Shown in pieces: positions 10,868 to 22,275 of a stretch of DNA of 64,000 nucleotides. The notes beneath the pieces are model-generated. The model was not told the origin of the DNA and did not search any database. It saw nothing but the letters and a program-made list of their open reading frames with translations. The position numbers and the translations under genes were made by a program. The DNA is from Lepeophtheirus salmonis (Eukaryota; Arthropoda; Copepoda; Siphonostomatoida; Caligidae), in contig NC_052135.2 of the NCBI RefSeq assembly GCF_016086655.4, positions 23,340,363 through 23,404,362 of the forward strand. The letters run 5' to 3'. Every line of letters starts with the position of its first letter. Within the stretch, counting starts at the first letter, position 1.

Positions 10868-11230
10868 ATAGTGTTACGTTCCGGTCTGGAAATCATAGTC
10901 CAGTTTCAGACTGTTATGATTTTTGGTGGACCAAACTAATTTGGTTTTTGAAGGAAGTTAAGTCAGGACTGATCTCAAAGAAAAATATGATCTATATCAG
11001 CTAATATGAAATTCGGAAATTCATACAGATTCTATATATGAATTATTAATAATGTCATTTGTAGTTTAAAATGGTAAACATTGTCGCATAAAGCGTTATA
11101 TAAAGTTGAATGTGTTCTATATATCATATTTGTACCACTTATAAATCAGAAAAGGGGGGAAGGATAACATTAATCCATAGATTGAAACCAAAAATTTGAA
11201 AACAATTTAATATGGATTTATGGTATAAGA
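10868..11230 (+). mobile_element. Family B element, copy 2
   Basis: Contains TTCCGGTCTGGAAATC, then GGACCAAACTAATTTGGTTTTTG and AGTCAGGACTGATCTCAAAG in the same order as other copies. A region related to the TGACGTCATGTATGTTTTAA block of copy 3 follows (about 11050-11110), then ATAAATCAGAAAAGGGGGGA and ATAGATTGAAACC as in copy 4. The 3' inverted end is not recognisable. Confidence 0.5.
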
Positions 11231-11410
11231 TTGCATACTGGACATTCATTGTCAAAAAATTTGGAATGAGTTAAGATCCATATGAAAGTGTTAAATATAG
11301 CTTGGAGCTTTTGTTTTGTTACTTAAAATGTAATTTAGGGTCCTTTCAAAGAATTAAAGATATATTTTAATTTATTGATAGAAATGGACGATTACTATTA
11401 ATGAAAAAAA

Positions 11411-11821
11411 ATGTGTGGTGCGTTAACACAAAATAATCTTGGACTCAATTAAGAAAAAGAGAAATGTCCAATTTATTTATACATACAATCCCCTATTCAT
11501 AGACATATTTGAGGCATTTATAAGCGTTTTATTCAAATTTATGGGATGGGAACCAGGAGTTTTTGATATAGTTGAGAATCTATATTTATTTTATGTGACT
11601 TATATGAGCTCCAATATGGCCTTTCAAATAAAATCTATTAATTTCTAATTATTTTATTGTGACGATCCATTTTGACTACTTAAAATTCAATTTGCAGCAT
11701 ACCCAATGGAGTATTAAGAATAACTTTTTGATAAAAATTATCAATAATTCGTCGAGGAATACAAATTTAATCCACACTCAATTTTGAGAAAAATTAATTA
11801 AGCTTTTTTTAGTGTTAGATA
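11411..11821 (-). mobile_element. Family A element, copy 3
   Basis: One end reads TGTGTGGTGCGTTAACACA (11412-11430). The body contains TTTGACTACTTAAAATTCAA, ACCCAATGGAGT and TCCACACTCAATTTTGAG. The other end, AAGCTTTTTTTAGTGTTAGAT, is an imperfect inverted match. This is one of the better-bounded copies at ~411 bp. Confidence 0.7.
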
Positions 11822-14800
11822 GAGACATAACTAAATTCTCTTAAATAAAATATATTCTTACTTCTTTGCATTTCACTAGGAGAAAAAGGTTTTGGCGGAT
11901 TTTTCATTTTTCTTTCCCTGATGTGTAAGGCACTTATCTAGATCAATGCATTGAAGTAATTAATCTTTTTGTCCGAATAAAAAGTAGACAATTCTATAAA
12001 GTTCATCAAATCTCTCATATTTGCATAATATGTTGGAATAATTCCCCAACTGTTACACACCTCAACTCTTTCCCCCTCTCAATCTCTTCCCAATGAAATC
12101 TCACAATGAAAACTTTTACGAAATGAACTTTTTTTATGTTTCTTTAGTAATGTTCCATAACTCTTTGTTTCTTCTTTTTATTTTTACAAGTCCTGAGAGT
12201 CTAATTTGTAGAGAAAATAAAACTAGGAAAGAAAAAAAAAGAAAAGAAAATGTGTTGTTAGGATTTTCCCTGTTACGAAGTAGTATAAAAATAACTAAAT
12301 CCAAAAGTTGGTTAAATAAATAAAAAAATCTTAATCTTTTTTATTTTTTTACAAAGTTCCCCCCCCCCTTTTCCCCCATTTATGTACACATCAAGAAAAC
12401 AAAATTAATGATATTTAAAAAAAAGTTTTAAGTCTCATTCATCAGTCAATTGACTATGACTTAATTTGTTGTCTAGATTTAATGTGATTAAAAAAAAATT
12501 TCCATAGCATAGTTCTGTTTTTTAAATTATATTCACATTTTTTTATTCTTTGGATGAAAGATAAATTTTTAACTGCTTTATTGTATGTCACCAAAATTTA
12601 ATATACCTACAATGTATAAGTAAACAAAGCTCACGCCGTTTGTAGTAGTTTGTTCTTAAATGTCAAAAATGGTGGTGAATTGTCATATTCCTCTGCATCA
12701 TTGTATAAAACAACAATTAATTTACTTATATTAAAATAAGGCCTTAAATTTCCGATTAAAAATCTGCCAGGGAATGGCTTTATTAAAATTGGGTAATGGA
12801 GATAAAAATATTAGGAATCACGGTTTGAAATCCTTATGATAAGGTAAAAAGGGCATTTAAGTCATGAGTAAAGACGCTCAACGATTTAAAATTAAAAGAT
12901 TTCCCGAGATAATAGAATCTTTATTGGACACGCTATATAAAAAAGGGGAAAACTGCTGACGAGCTATCTCATATAATTTATAACTTCTCTTAAATATTCA
13001 TATATGTAATGAGTGAACATATGTACGAATATGAAAGAAGAAGGATCCAGGAGTCCATGTTAAAAGGACGTTTATGTGCACTAACATATTGTGGATATAT
13101 ATAAAAAGTCATCATCTAATCTTGGCATATGACAATATACATCGTTTCTTTTTATTCATATTTTAATTAAGTTTTATATTATCTATTTTAGTATCTTATC
13201 TATTTTTATGATAATGATCCTTTAAAAAATCGTGGATGGATATAGATTTTGAGAGACAGTTGCTTTCATTTTTATAAGACAAAAAGATAAAAGTTGGTTG
13301 GAAGAGGGAGGAGGTATGTGATTGAATCATTTGTATGGAAGGGTCCACGTCCAAACACTAAATACAAATCACCTCTTAACGTAGGACATTTTATGCGTTT
13401 ATATTGCTATTCTATATTGAATTTCTTTTTTAACCGTTTCATTGTAGGAATATGTAATATGTAAGTATAACGATATTCTCCAGAATATCAAATGAATTCA
13501 GTAAGCATATCACTAATAAATTTTTCCTTATTCTTCATCTACAGCAGTAGTTCTTAGATTTTTGCTTTTGTTGATTATAAACATAATATGTTGTGTACAA
13601 AGTCAAAACTTTTATTTGCAAATTGTACATTTTGCAAATAGTTTAGAGACTACATGTGATGAGAATGATGCAATAATTGAATATTTTATGGATAAAATAT
13701 TATTGGTGTAATTATTAACTCCTTTAAAGGAAAGTCAAGGATTGATAAACATTTTGTGGTGCATAATAAAGTTCATATTACTCCTAAATAAATAAACAAT
13801 GAGTAATCTTAATACATTTCAATGAAATGAGAGCATCAGTTTGTAGTTGGTTTATCTTGAATGACTGATTATTAGTTCAAATAAAGCGTAATCAGAAGTA
13901 GAAATTAAAACTTGTATAAAAATAACTTAAAAAGTTAAATAAATTTCTGAGCAATGGTTCAATTTATTTTCTAAAATGGATAATGAATTTATTATGTTAA
14001 GAGCTGCTAATTTACAGAAAGGAAACTATAAATAAGAATTCTTCCTTTTTTTCAATCCTTTTTTAACCCTACAGAACATGCAGAGGACCATTTTGGATCT
14101 GAAATATTCTTTTATAATTTTAGTACAGAATCTAGTAAGAAAAAAAAATCATTTGCTTGCAATATTTTTTAAAAGGACATATTTGGATTAGATTCATTTT
14201 TTTATAAAAAAAGATATAATATATTTTAAGATAGTTTGTAGAATAAAGATCTTTCAAATTTAATTTGATTTAATCCGTTTACTTAACTATTGAAAACTTT
14301 TGAGGTTTATTAATCTCTCACTAATGCCGATTCATACAATAAAACAGATGTAATTTTTAAATGGTTAGATTATTTTTCTTTAGTTTTCTAAAGTTTAATT
14401 CCATTGTAATAAGGAATATATATTTATATAACGAATTTCTATGATTATAAAAAGATACACATTATAGAAACCATAATTGATCAGTGAAGTAATAAATAAT
14501 ACACCTAGGTAATATCTCTTTAATTTCGTTTGTTTTCTATCAAATGAAGGCCGAATTAAAAAATATATATATATTGAGTAAGACCATAATAGTGCCATCT
14601 AAATTGAACATTTATAGAGAGGAGAAAAAAGTCGAAGATTGTTTTCTTAAAAGCTACAATTTTTAGTATCTTACAGATCAGTTTTTTTGTCGTATCATTG
14701 CAAAACTATAAGGGAAATATAAGTACAGACCTGTAGTTTAGTATTTTTGACACTGAGTAATCGCCCTAATCTATGGCGGTATTTAAGGAGAAATTAATTA

Positions 14801-14837
14801 CCTATTATAGTGTCTGCAATATACCATCCATAGCAAG
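11822..14837. other. Long AT-rich stretch, nothing certain
   Basis: About 3 kb without a recognisable gene. Contains a C10 tract (about 12359-12368) and a possible hAT-like terminus CAGTAGTTCTTAGATTTTT at about 13543, without a partner. Open frames such as 12093-12323 are Lys/Arg- or Phe-rich low-complexity text. Confidence 0.4.
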
Positions 14838-15130
14838 GGTTCTCAACTGGTTTACTACGGATGCAGTGGTACTACATCATTTTATTGTAATTTGGATTCG
14901 TAATGGCAGGTATTGATGCGGAGTCTAAGACACTAATGTGTTGAACGATTCTGAAATCTTGTCAAATGAGTTGCTAACCCCATAAAAGCTCCAGAGACTC
15001 TTAAGCACAGAGCACGAAGGATGTTCCGAGAAGTCAAAATAATATTTCCTAAAGAAACGCGCTTCAAACCCAACAAGATTAACAACCCAGTCTCTCTTTG
15101 AAAGCAAGCTACATGGTTGTTGCTTGTGTA
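14838..15130. repeat. Possible hAT-like terminus and adjoining GC-richer block
   Basis: CAAGGGTTCTCAACTGG near 14844 resembles hAT termini of CAGTGGTTCTCAAAC type. The adjoining block to about 15130 is less AT-rich and is open on the minus strand (within a 116-codon frame, 14925-15275), ending SNSFDKISESFNTLVS. I recognise no family in it. It may be a decayed element interior. No opposite terminus found. Confidence 0.25.
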
Positions 15131-15275
15131 GTTTATAGAAAAAAAAACATTTGGTAATTATATTGACAGTCGCACAACATTTATTTATAGCCCAGTTTAT
15201 TATTTTTTGTATAATCATGTTGAGATTTTTACTAATTTTTTTTGGGAAGATGTGTATATTGAAAAAAATATACAT

Positions 15276-16110
15276 AAAAACCCTTACTTTATATGGATCT
15301 CAATAATTTCCTAAATGAATTGAATCAATGTAATCATAAATTGAATAATATACTATAAAATATGTGTATAAGATTTAAAAATTATTAAATTATTTCTGCA
15401 AAATAAAAAAGAAAGATAATAATTTATGCTTAAAATATCTCACAGTAATGATGTTAGTCAAGTAAGATTTTTTTTTTTTGCTGATATAGTTCTTTTAAAT
15501 AATAAGATAAAGTAGTTACCAAAATGATTGCTTCATCCTCAATAAATGTGCAAGAAAGGACTTGGATTCAATGTGTACATTATGGTTTTGACAGTTTTCT
15601 TTAATATTTATTACGTTTTAAGCGATTTAGAATTTGTTTTTTTATTCAATGCTGGTCTTAAGATAATGTGTTAATTTTCTGCTACAACTCGTACAGGAAT
15701 GCACAGATATAGAATCTAACATTTGAATTAAGAATTTAAATGACCATTTTAGTAATTGCTTTTCTCTTCTTTAAATAAACATAAAGCATTTACCTGCTTG
15801 TACAAATAAATTGGCGATGCTGTAAAGGTATTAAGAAACATAAAAAGCCTGCTAGATGATAAAAGCCTCAGAGTTGCTGTATTTTAGTAGGCACATAAAC
15901 AATGCTTGCTTTTATATTTTATAGCCGCTCTTACACATTATTTGAAGATGTATTATACATTTTTTGAATAAAAAAAATATGAATTAAATACTCATAACTC
16001 AGATATCTGTACATGATTTGAAACCTTTTACAATGTTTAAAAAAAGTTGAAGAAGATAAGAGGATATTTTGAGGTAAATTTGATATTGGATATTAAGTAT
16101 AAATATAGCA
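15276..16110. other. AT-rich spacer, nothing recognised
   Basis: Homopolymer-rich AT DNA without a recognisable gene or repeat. Confidence 0.45.
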
Positions 16111-16114
16111 CATA

Positions 16115-16799
16115 TTTTTGGGTTTCATTCTGAAAATCCTTGACCACTCTAAGAAAGCTATAATTTTTAGGGGACCGTACTAATTTGGTCTATTAAAGAA
16201 GTTCGGTCTGGACCGGTCTCAAAAAAAAAAAATTGGTTTCTTTAGAAATTCGGTCTAGACCCATTCTGTAGATGAATTCTTGATGACGTCATGTATGTTT
16301 TAATATTGTGAACATTGGCATAATAACGTCATGTATGTTTTAATATTGTGAACATTGGCATAATAACGTCATATGAAGTTAAATACGGTGACAAAAATAT
16401 ACAGTTTATTTTGTTGTCCGCTCTTGGTGTTTTTTGCTTCTTTTCCCCTAATCAGTGTTCCGAACGTTTATTGAACTTTGCATATGTATTCTTTCTTTTA
16501 AATCCTTAAACGATTTCCTACAATTATTGAATTGTACTTTGATAATTGGGAGGAATTGGCTAGCTACCCACTGATTTTTATTTTTTTTCTGTTTCTTTTT
16601 GGAGGGAAGGTTCTTTGATACAAACAACAGAGCGACGTATATATTGATACCGAAAAATTGGTCCAAGATTTGAAAAATATTAAATTTTGGTCTACAGTCT
16701 GAGTTTGCAGTCTAGAACGAAATATCACTTCATATCGGGTTAGAAAAATCATTTCAGACCGAACCAAAAAAAGTTTAGTCTTGGACCAACTCAACACTA
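16115..16799 (+). mobile_element. Family B element, copy 3 (fullest copy, ~685 bp)
   Basis: Left part: GGGTTTCATTCTGAAAATCC, GGACCGTACTAATTTGGTC and GTTCGGTCTGGACCGGTCTC. The middle holds TGACGTCAT (CRE-like palindrome) in a 40-bp tandem duplication (16286-16365). Right part: CCGAAAAATTGGTCC, AAATTTTGGTCTACAGTCTG, then CAGACCGAACC and CTTGGACCAACTCAACACTAA. The ends are imperfect inverted repeats of a GGTTCGGTCC motif. Open frames on the minus strand (16448-16666, 16564-16803) are not conserved between copies. Behaves as a non-autonomous element. Superfamily not determined. Confidence 0.65.
16286..16365. repeat. Two exact 40-bp tandem copies containing ACGTCAT
   Basis: Unit ACGTCATGTATGTTTTAATA... 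is repeated exactly at 16286-16325 and 16326-16365, and a third ACGTCAT starts at 16366. The exact identity suggests a recent duplication inside this family B copy. The unit junctions keep an ATAACGTCAT site, similar to a CREB/ATF half-palindrome. Confidence 0.9.
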
Positions 16800-17149
16800 A
16801 CAACTATACATTATTTTTCTCAATTCTTTGAAGGGCTTTTAATCATTCTAGGATCTCCTCATCGTTTCTGTCCATATTAAAATATAAAAGTATCCTTTGA
16901 TCTAATTATAGTAACATTATATTATGTAACATGTTAAAATATATATAACTCACAAAATACGAGAAAAACCCATTAAAATAAAATATATAGATATTTGTGT
17001 AATTAAAACTTGAAAAAATTAATAATTCAAAAATAAATGGAATTTGGGACTTTTCATTGAATATCACCAGATGTATTTATTATTCCTGGTTTTTCGTCTG
17101 AAAATTATATACAAAAATGTCAAAATTTTGAACATCCTTATAATACTGT

Positions 17150-17370
17150 CTTATAGGTAAATTTAAATGTGATATATAAATGAAATTTGTATAACTCATA
17201 AATCAGAGAGCTGGGAAAGGAAATCGGTCTACAGATTGAAATTGGAAAAAATTAGTCTAATATGGAGACAAAAAAAAAAAAATATATATATTGATTTGAA
17301 TCGGTTTTAAAGAAATCACTTAAGACCAAACCAAAAAAAATCGGTCTTGGACCGAGCCTCAACATTAGTA
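17150..17370 (+). mobile_element. Family B element, copy 4 (right half)
   Basis: Contains ATAAATCAGAGAGCTGGG, CGGTCTACAGATTGAAATTGG, AATCGGTTTTAAAGAAATCAC, AAGACCAAACC and the terminal ATCGGTCTTGGACCGAGCC. The left half is missing or unrecognisable. Confidence 0.5.
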
Positions 17371-17397
17371 TTTATGTTTCATATAATTTTTTAATAT

Positions 17398-17475
17398 GAT
17401 TTATGACAAACAGTAGTATCCTGCTTTGCCCAGAGTTATTAGGTGTCGACAAACAGACCCACTTTGCTTTAAAGA
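17398..17475 (+). repeat. Family E fragment
   Basis: CCTGCTTTGCCCAGAGTTATTA then GTCGACAAACAGACCC and ACTTTGCTTTAAAGATATAG. The same order (GCATAGCTAGGAATTATAAGG, then a CA-rich stretch, then CTTTGCTTTAATGATGTAGA) occurs at 25570-25640 and 46065-46135. Short fragments of one dispersed repeat whose class I cannot determine. Confidence 0.5.
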
Positions 17476-17479
17476 TATA

Positions 17480-18830
17480 GAAGATATCTCCCTGAGAAAT
17501 CCTCTGTGTTACGTTACGTTTTTCATGAGCACACTCACATATAGTTACTCAATATTGATATAAAGATGGGAATTAAGTTGAGTAAATATTACATTTTCAT
17601 TACAAATAGCAAGATTTTTTGATGTTTCACTCAATTCAGTCAAATTAAATATCAGACTCACATAATGAAATGCCCTTATTTCCTTAATGAAAGAAACCTA
17701 GAGTGAAGGCAGTAACACTTTATGTTATTATAAATTTCCAAGAGTGAACATACATATAGACAAACGTTGTTTTATTGATATGAAATAGAATAATATTACT
17801 GTTGCAAAGGTTACATTGAAACATTGATTAAATACTTTGCAGTAAAATGTCAGATCTGCAATATTAAACAAGAGCTAAACTTAATATCTCAAAAAAAGTA
17901 GCTACATCAACCTGTCAATGGTCAATTTATAATTTAAGGGCTTAAAATATCTATTGATGTATTTGTTTTAAAAATAAACTGTATCAGCCTTGGAAGTTCC
18001 GTATTGTTGAAATTTATATTCAAAACTATAAGGAAATAAATAAAAAGTAGAAATTTATATTTAAGAAAGAAGGAAATATTGAAGAAGCAGATGTGGAGTC
18101 AAAAAAAAGTTATATCTTTGAATGTGTTTTTCCAAATTAATTTATTTTTTAATATTAGTTTTCTCAAAAAAATTTCGTTTAAAAAAAATCAAAGCTATAA
18201 TCAAATCTCTAATACACTTGTGCGGCATTTAAATAGAGATGTTCATAATTCGAATAAGTACAAAACTAAGTGCAATAAAACGGCATAAAAATATTGAAAC
18301 CCTCAGTAGTAAAATAATACCAATACAAAAACTTTTCATTGGTTGGTCACATTTAATATCCAATAGTTCTCCAATGTTTCCCTTAATATCAATGAAAAAA
18401 AGTGTATCTATTGATAAAACTTGATTTTTTTAGGCCCCAAAAATACCATCATCAATGTTAAAGTTAAAAAATTTACTGACTATCAAAAATATACTCTATT
18501 AATGCCTAGTTTTATCATATGGATGCCCCTCATTTTTTAAAAGTAGGTAATAACATCGTTATAGAATGTTACTTACATAGTATAGACACTAAATATACTA
18601 TTACCATGGAAAAAATAAGATCTTTTTTTTCTAATGAATCTACATTTCTCGTCCTTAATCGATTTAAAAAATAGTAACTCTACAAATCTAGTCATTTCAT
18701 ATACATTTTTAGAGCATACTTTGATTTAATGATAATATCAGTGTTTATCATTTGCATCAAGTAGTTATTAAGATAATAAAATTAATATCTTTTATCTTAC
18801 CAGTATATATATCTATTTTAAAACTTTCAC
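17480..18830. other. AT-rich spacer, nothing recognised
   Basis: No gene or shared repeat seen. Open frames at 18079-18288 and 18239-18424 are low-complexity and lack family similarity. Confidence 0.45.
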
Positions 18831-18887
18831 TCTGCTGAGATTTCCACCTTGTCTTCATCTCTATACATACATAGATAGATCGTATAC

Positions 18888-19085
18888 CAGTGATTCTAAA
18901 AATTATAGGCCATGCGTAGCACCTAAGAAATATCAAGATCACTTAGTAACACCGACAATGTTTGACTTTTTTTTTTTGTAAAGTATATATTTTGGCTTTT
19001 CCTTTGGCAATTTTTTTACCCAATCCTACTTAAGCCTCCGTGTATCAATAAATGGAGTTTGTATACCTTAGTTTAAGAACCATTG
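18888..19085. mobile_element. hAT-like miniature element (198 bp)
   Basis: Left end CAGTGATTCTAAAAATTATA. Right end, read on the minus strand, CAATGGTTCTTAAACTAAGG. Both resemble the hAT terminus CAGTGGTTCTCAAAC. Flanking 8-mers TCGTATAC and TCCTATTC match at 6 of 8 positions, as expected for a decayed 8-bp hAT target duplication. No coding content. Confidence 0.55.
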
Positions 19086-19287
19086 TCCTATTCAACCTAC
19101 TATATAATAATTTTCAAGGCATGAATTTATATCAGTGAATGAACATAATCAATGTATCGGGAGGAACTGATTCATAAAAACATTGATATTATGCATTTTA
19201 ATACTATATGATACTTAAAAAATAAATACGCACGCCGAGATTTCGAACTTTTTCACATCTCTACGCATACATACTACACCGTGTGTT

Positions 19288-19521
19288 TAGTAGTTTTCAA
19301 ACTTTGTACATTGCGTACAACGGGACAAAATATTAGTGTCTCCAAGTAACATCATTATTCTTAACTTTTAGAGATAACGTTATGAAAATTCCTATATTTC
19401 TATAGCAGACATCTAAGATGTTTCTATATAAAAAAGGCATGGTCTTCTTTTTTGAAAATTTTTACACCCACCCCATTTCAAGCTTCCGCTTAACTCAAAA
19501 TGAGGAGTTTGAGGACAACTG
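19288..19521. mobile_element. hAT-like miniature element, duplicated partner
   Basis: TAGTAGTTTTCAAACTTTGTACA at the left matches the preceding element's end. The right end is deleted to about ACTGTCC at 19518. It contains CCACCCCATTTCAAGCTTCCG where the partner has CCCAATCCTACTTAAGCCTCCG. Confidence 0.5.
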
Positions 19522-19605
19522 TCCCATTCAATTTATTATATAATTATTTACAGGACATGAATGCATATGAGCTAATGAATATAGACAATGTATGACATTA
19601 GGAGA

Positions 19606-20084
19606 AGAGAAGAGTGGGGTCATTGTTAATGTAACATCATAATTTCCAATTGAACCCCCCTCGTACATAATAACATACTTGTATATTGAGTGAGATAAGA
19701 AAAACTTCCTAGAAATGAGTATATTGTTGTTGTTCTAATAATAGCAACAACAATAAAAGTTCTACTCATTATAATTTATAGTCATAATGAGGAGGTGGAC
19801 GCCTACAACTAACATTACATTGCATACAACTTAGAAGTGAATCTCACGTTTCATCTAACTCTTATTTTCATGTAATGTATATTCCTAATATGTATAGGAG
19901 TACCGAGGCTGGGAAATAATAAGGAGGTATAGCCAATATAGTATGTTTCTTTACAGTATATAATAATTTTACTTCTTTAATACTAGGCATATACGTATGT
20001 ACTAAACTTGCAGTTTAAATAGTTTTAATAATTAACTTTTCCAATTTTTATTTTAGGTAAGAGGATATACATCAATATGGATTG
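19606..20084. other. AT-rich spacer with a small TTG/CAA hairpin
   Basis: ATTGTTGTTG and CAACAACAAT near 19726-19752 are perfect 10-bp inverted arms. Otherwise nothing recognised. Confidence 0.4.
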
Positions 20085-20480
20085 AAAAATATGATAATGG
20101 AAAATAGAGCGACTGTTTGTAGCTGCAACATCAGGAGGTTTTTTTTTATTTTTCAAAGCTGCTACCATTATAATATTTTATTCATGAGGAAGGAACATCT
20201 ATGTATTAAGTAATCAATAGTACATTTTATGAAGAATGGTGAAGGGTAATACCGAGGAGCATTTGTTTTGGAGTTATAAGTGTAAGTGCTTGTTGGACTT
20301 CGAGTATAATTCCTGACTATACCATTGCTAGATACGGAGTGGGATTTAAGTTTATTTACTTCTTCTCATAGCTATAGATAATCCAATTAAAACTTCCTGA
20401 CAGCTAAGCTACTCTCCTCTTAAATATTTTTCAAATGTTCAGGGTTATCACGTTAATTTTTGGTACTTTTCTTTTAACAT
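20085..20480 (-). mobile_element. Family D element, copy 1
   Basis: Contains TTTTGGAGTTATAAGTGTAAGTGCTTGTTGGACTTCGAG, the counterpart (minus orientation) of GGACTTGCAATTATAACTCCGCAACAAATC at 58150-58175. It also has GATACGGAGTGGGATTTAAG and CAGCTAAGCTACTCTCCTCTTAAA, followed by AGGGTTATCACGTTAATT. A non-coding dispersed repeat of about 350-400 bp. Confidence 0.6.
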
Positions 20481-21598
20481 ACCGGCAGATCATATTATTT
20501 TCAACTATGGGCATCAATACCCTCTATTAGTATTATCAAATACTTTTGTCTAAAACACTCATTATGTTGCAAACAAAATACACAAACTTAATAATATATT
20601 GAATAATACAAGTGTGTATTAACTAATAAGCATTAAAGAACAAGACAAAAAACTATCAAACTAAGAGTAAGAGGATACTCCTTTAATTTTCCGTAGCTTA
20701 TTTTAAATGTAATTCCAAGCTATAGATTCATTTCAATCTTTAATTGACAAAACTTGATGTGATACTTTTAGTAAACATTTTTTGCGTTGTAATATCATAT
20801 ATACAATTTTAAACAAAAGCAATATTGAACTTTTGAAATAATGCATAGCAAATTCTAAGACTTATTTAATTATTTTTAATATTTCTTTCTATCAAGCAAA
20901 ATTCACAATTTTTTTGGTTTTCTATCTTTTCTTATTATATCGCCGACTGAGATAAAGACTGGGATATAACAACAGACAATACTCTTATGTATTGTTACAA
21001 GTTAGTAATTCCTTAGAAATAACTCCCTTTTTCCTCTCACCCACGATTCACCTTATTCCTTTCTTTTTCATCTTCTGTAAGGATTTTTTGTATTTCAATA
21101 GCAAGAACAATAATAATGGTGCTATAAGAAGACGAAGAAAAAAGGCAAAAAAAAAAAAGTTATGACTAAACGTGACTAGACTTTCATTTTCATTGCTGGA
21201 CTCTTAAAGTGGGTGGGTGTTTCGGATATTGAATGAGCAAAATGTGTATTTTGTATACAATATCATATATATAAGCAATATTTTGCAGGCTTCATGGACC
21301 ATTAATACTTCTGAAAGAGGTTTGGTTAAGTCGTCATTATAGTGAATTACGATTTCTTATTTATTTAAAGTATGAAAGAATTATGTAGGCAGATTAATTA
21401 TAGAATTAATGTAACCATATGTGTATCATAAAGGTTTATTTCCCTCCCAAAATTTATCAGAGCTTCACAGGTACAAGAAATTTGTGTCAAACAAATGATG
21501 TCCCTGCAATTTGAAATCTTGTATTAAAAAATTTCATAATATAAGCTTCGTTTAAGTAATTGACTCTATGAAAAGTTAAATACACATTGAAAATATTT
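20481..21598. other. AT-rich spacer, nothing recognised
   Basis: No gene or shared repeat identified in this ~1.1-kb stretch. Confidence 0.45.
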
Positions 21599-22026
21599 AC
21601 AGGGTAGGACATCAAAACGTGAACAATTACTTAATGTTTATTTTCTCATTAATATCAAAAGGCTTAGCGATTAGTTTTTAATATTATGTTTCCGCCGTCT
21701 TTTTTACATAAACAAAATATACTAATAATTTAGTCATTTCATCATCCTGAGTCAGCAACAAGCAAAATGGTTGCACATCTCAAATCTCCTAGACCCTACA
21801 GTTGATCTGATGAATATTATGGATATTGTTAAGTGGTCTAGGAGCCTTGTTTTTAAGTTGGCTAAGATGAAAAAAAAAAAAAAAAATACTTTTTAGTATG
21901 TCAGGAACAGGAGGGTGTAATTTCAAGAGGGATACAAAGTTCTTGTTAATTGCAGAGAAAAATCTCAAGAAAGATCTAACTAAGTCGATGAATCGCCTCA
22001 CCAAAAACTTTTATGTGGCTCGCTGA
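21599..22026 (+). mobile_element. Mariner 5' fragment
   Basis: The mariner-like left end TACAGGGTAGGACATCAAAA starts at 21598-21599, followed by ~180 bp of leader and the N-terminal transposase relic. No matching right inverted repeat was found before 22200, so the catalytic part and right end appear deleted. Confidence 0.55.
21801..22026 (+). pseudogene. Mariner transposase N-terminal relic (HTH region)
   Basis: Reads VDLMNIMDIVKWSRSLVFKLAK, typical of the first helix-turn-helix of a mariner transposase (a 'V-K-x-S-R-x-T-V-Y' type motif). It then meets a run of 17 A residues (21871-21887) that puts the frame into a TAG stop. On the other side of the A run, in another frame, it continues SMSGTGGCNFKRDTKFLLIA and KNLKKDLTKSMNRLTKNF, which matches the usual GSGG-x-N-x-KR and 'DPTKSMRKLA' segment, then TGA at 22024. 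The catalytic domain is absent. The DNA-binding half alone could not transpose. The antisense open frame 21789-22004 is a shadow. Confidence 0.65.
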
Positions 22027-22149
22027 ATGAAAATTTATTGAGAAATATGAATTGAGTCGTTTATTTTATGATTACTGATTTAAGCATCGAAATTTATGTT
22101 TATTGAAAAAAAAAAATTTGATTTGTGATTAGAAATTTTGAAATTTTAT

Positions 22150-22275
22150 GAAACGTGAGAGTAGCTAATCTCTTCTCCTATAAATTATTCTTCAAATGGT
22201 TAGAGTAGCCGAGTTAATTTTCGGTTTATTTTATTTTAACATATTGACAGATCATTTTTTTTACAACTCTAATTA
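22150..22275 (-). repeat. Family D end fragment
   Basis: GAGAGTAGCTAATCTCTTCTCC, TTCTTCAAATGGTTAGAGTAGCC, GAGTTAATTTTCGG and TTTTAACATATTGACAGATCAT parallel the corresponding end of family D copy 1 (20405-20500), including the ATACCGGCAGATCAT stretch. Confidence 0.5.

Larger units (their letters stand above)
18832..19605. repeat. Diverged tandem duplication (~400-bp units)
   Basis: Unit 1 (about 18832-19170) and unit 2 (about 19233-19605) share, in order, GAGATTTC, CATCTCTA.GCATACAT, a hAT-like miniature element, CCTATTCAACCTACTATATAAT versus CCCATTCAATTTATTATATAAT, and GGCATGAATTTATAT versus GGACATGAATGCATAT. Because flanks outside the miniature element also match, the pair arose by tandem duplication rather than two insertions. 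Strongly diverged, so probably old. Confidence 0.65.

Noticed and set aside
14925..15275. 116-codon minus-strand open frame
   Set aside because: The N-terminal half is AT-driven Ile/Asn/Lys/Phe text. The C-terminal half overlaps a possible transposon block and I recognise no family, so no gene is called.
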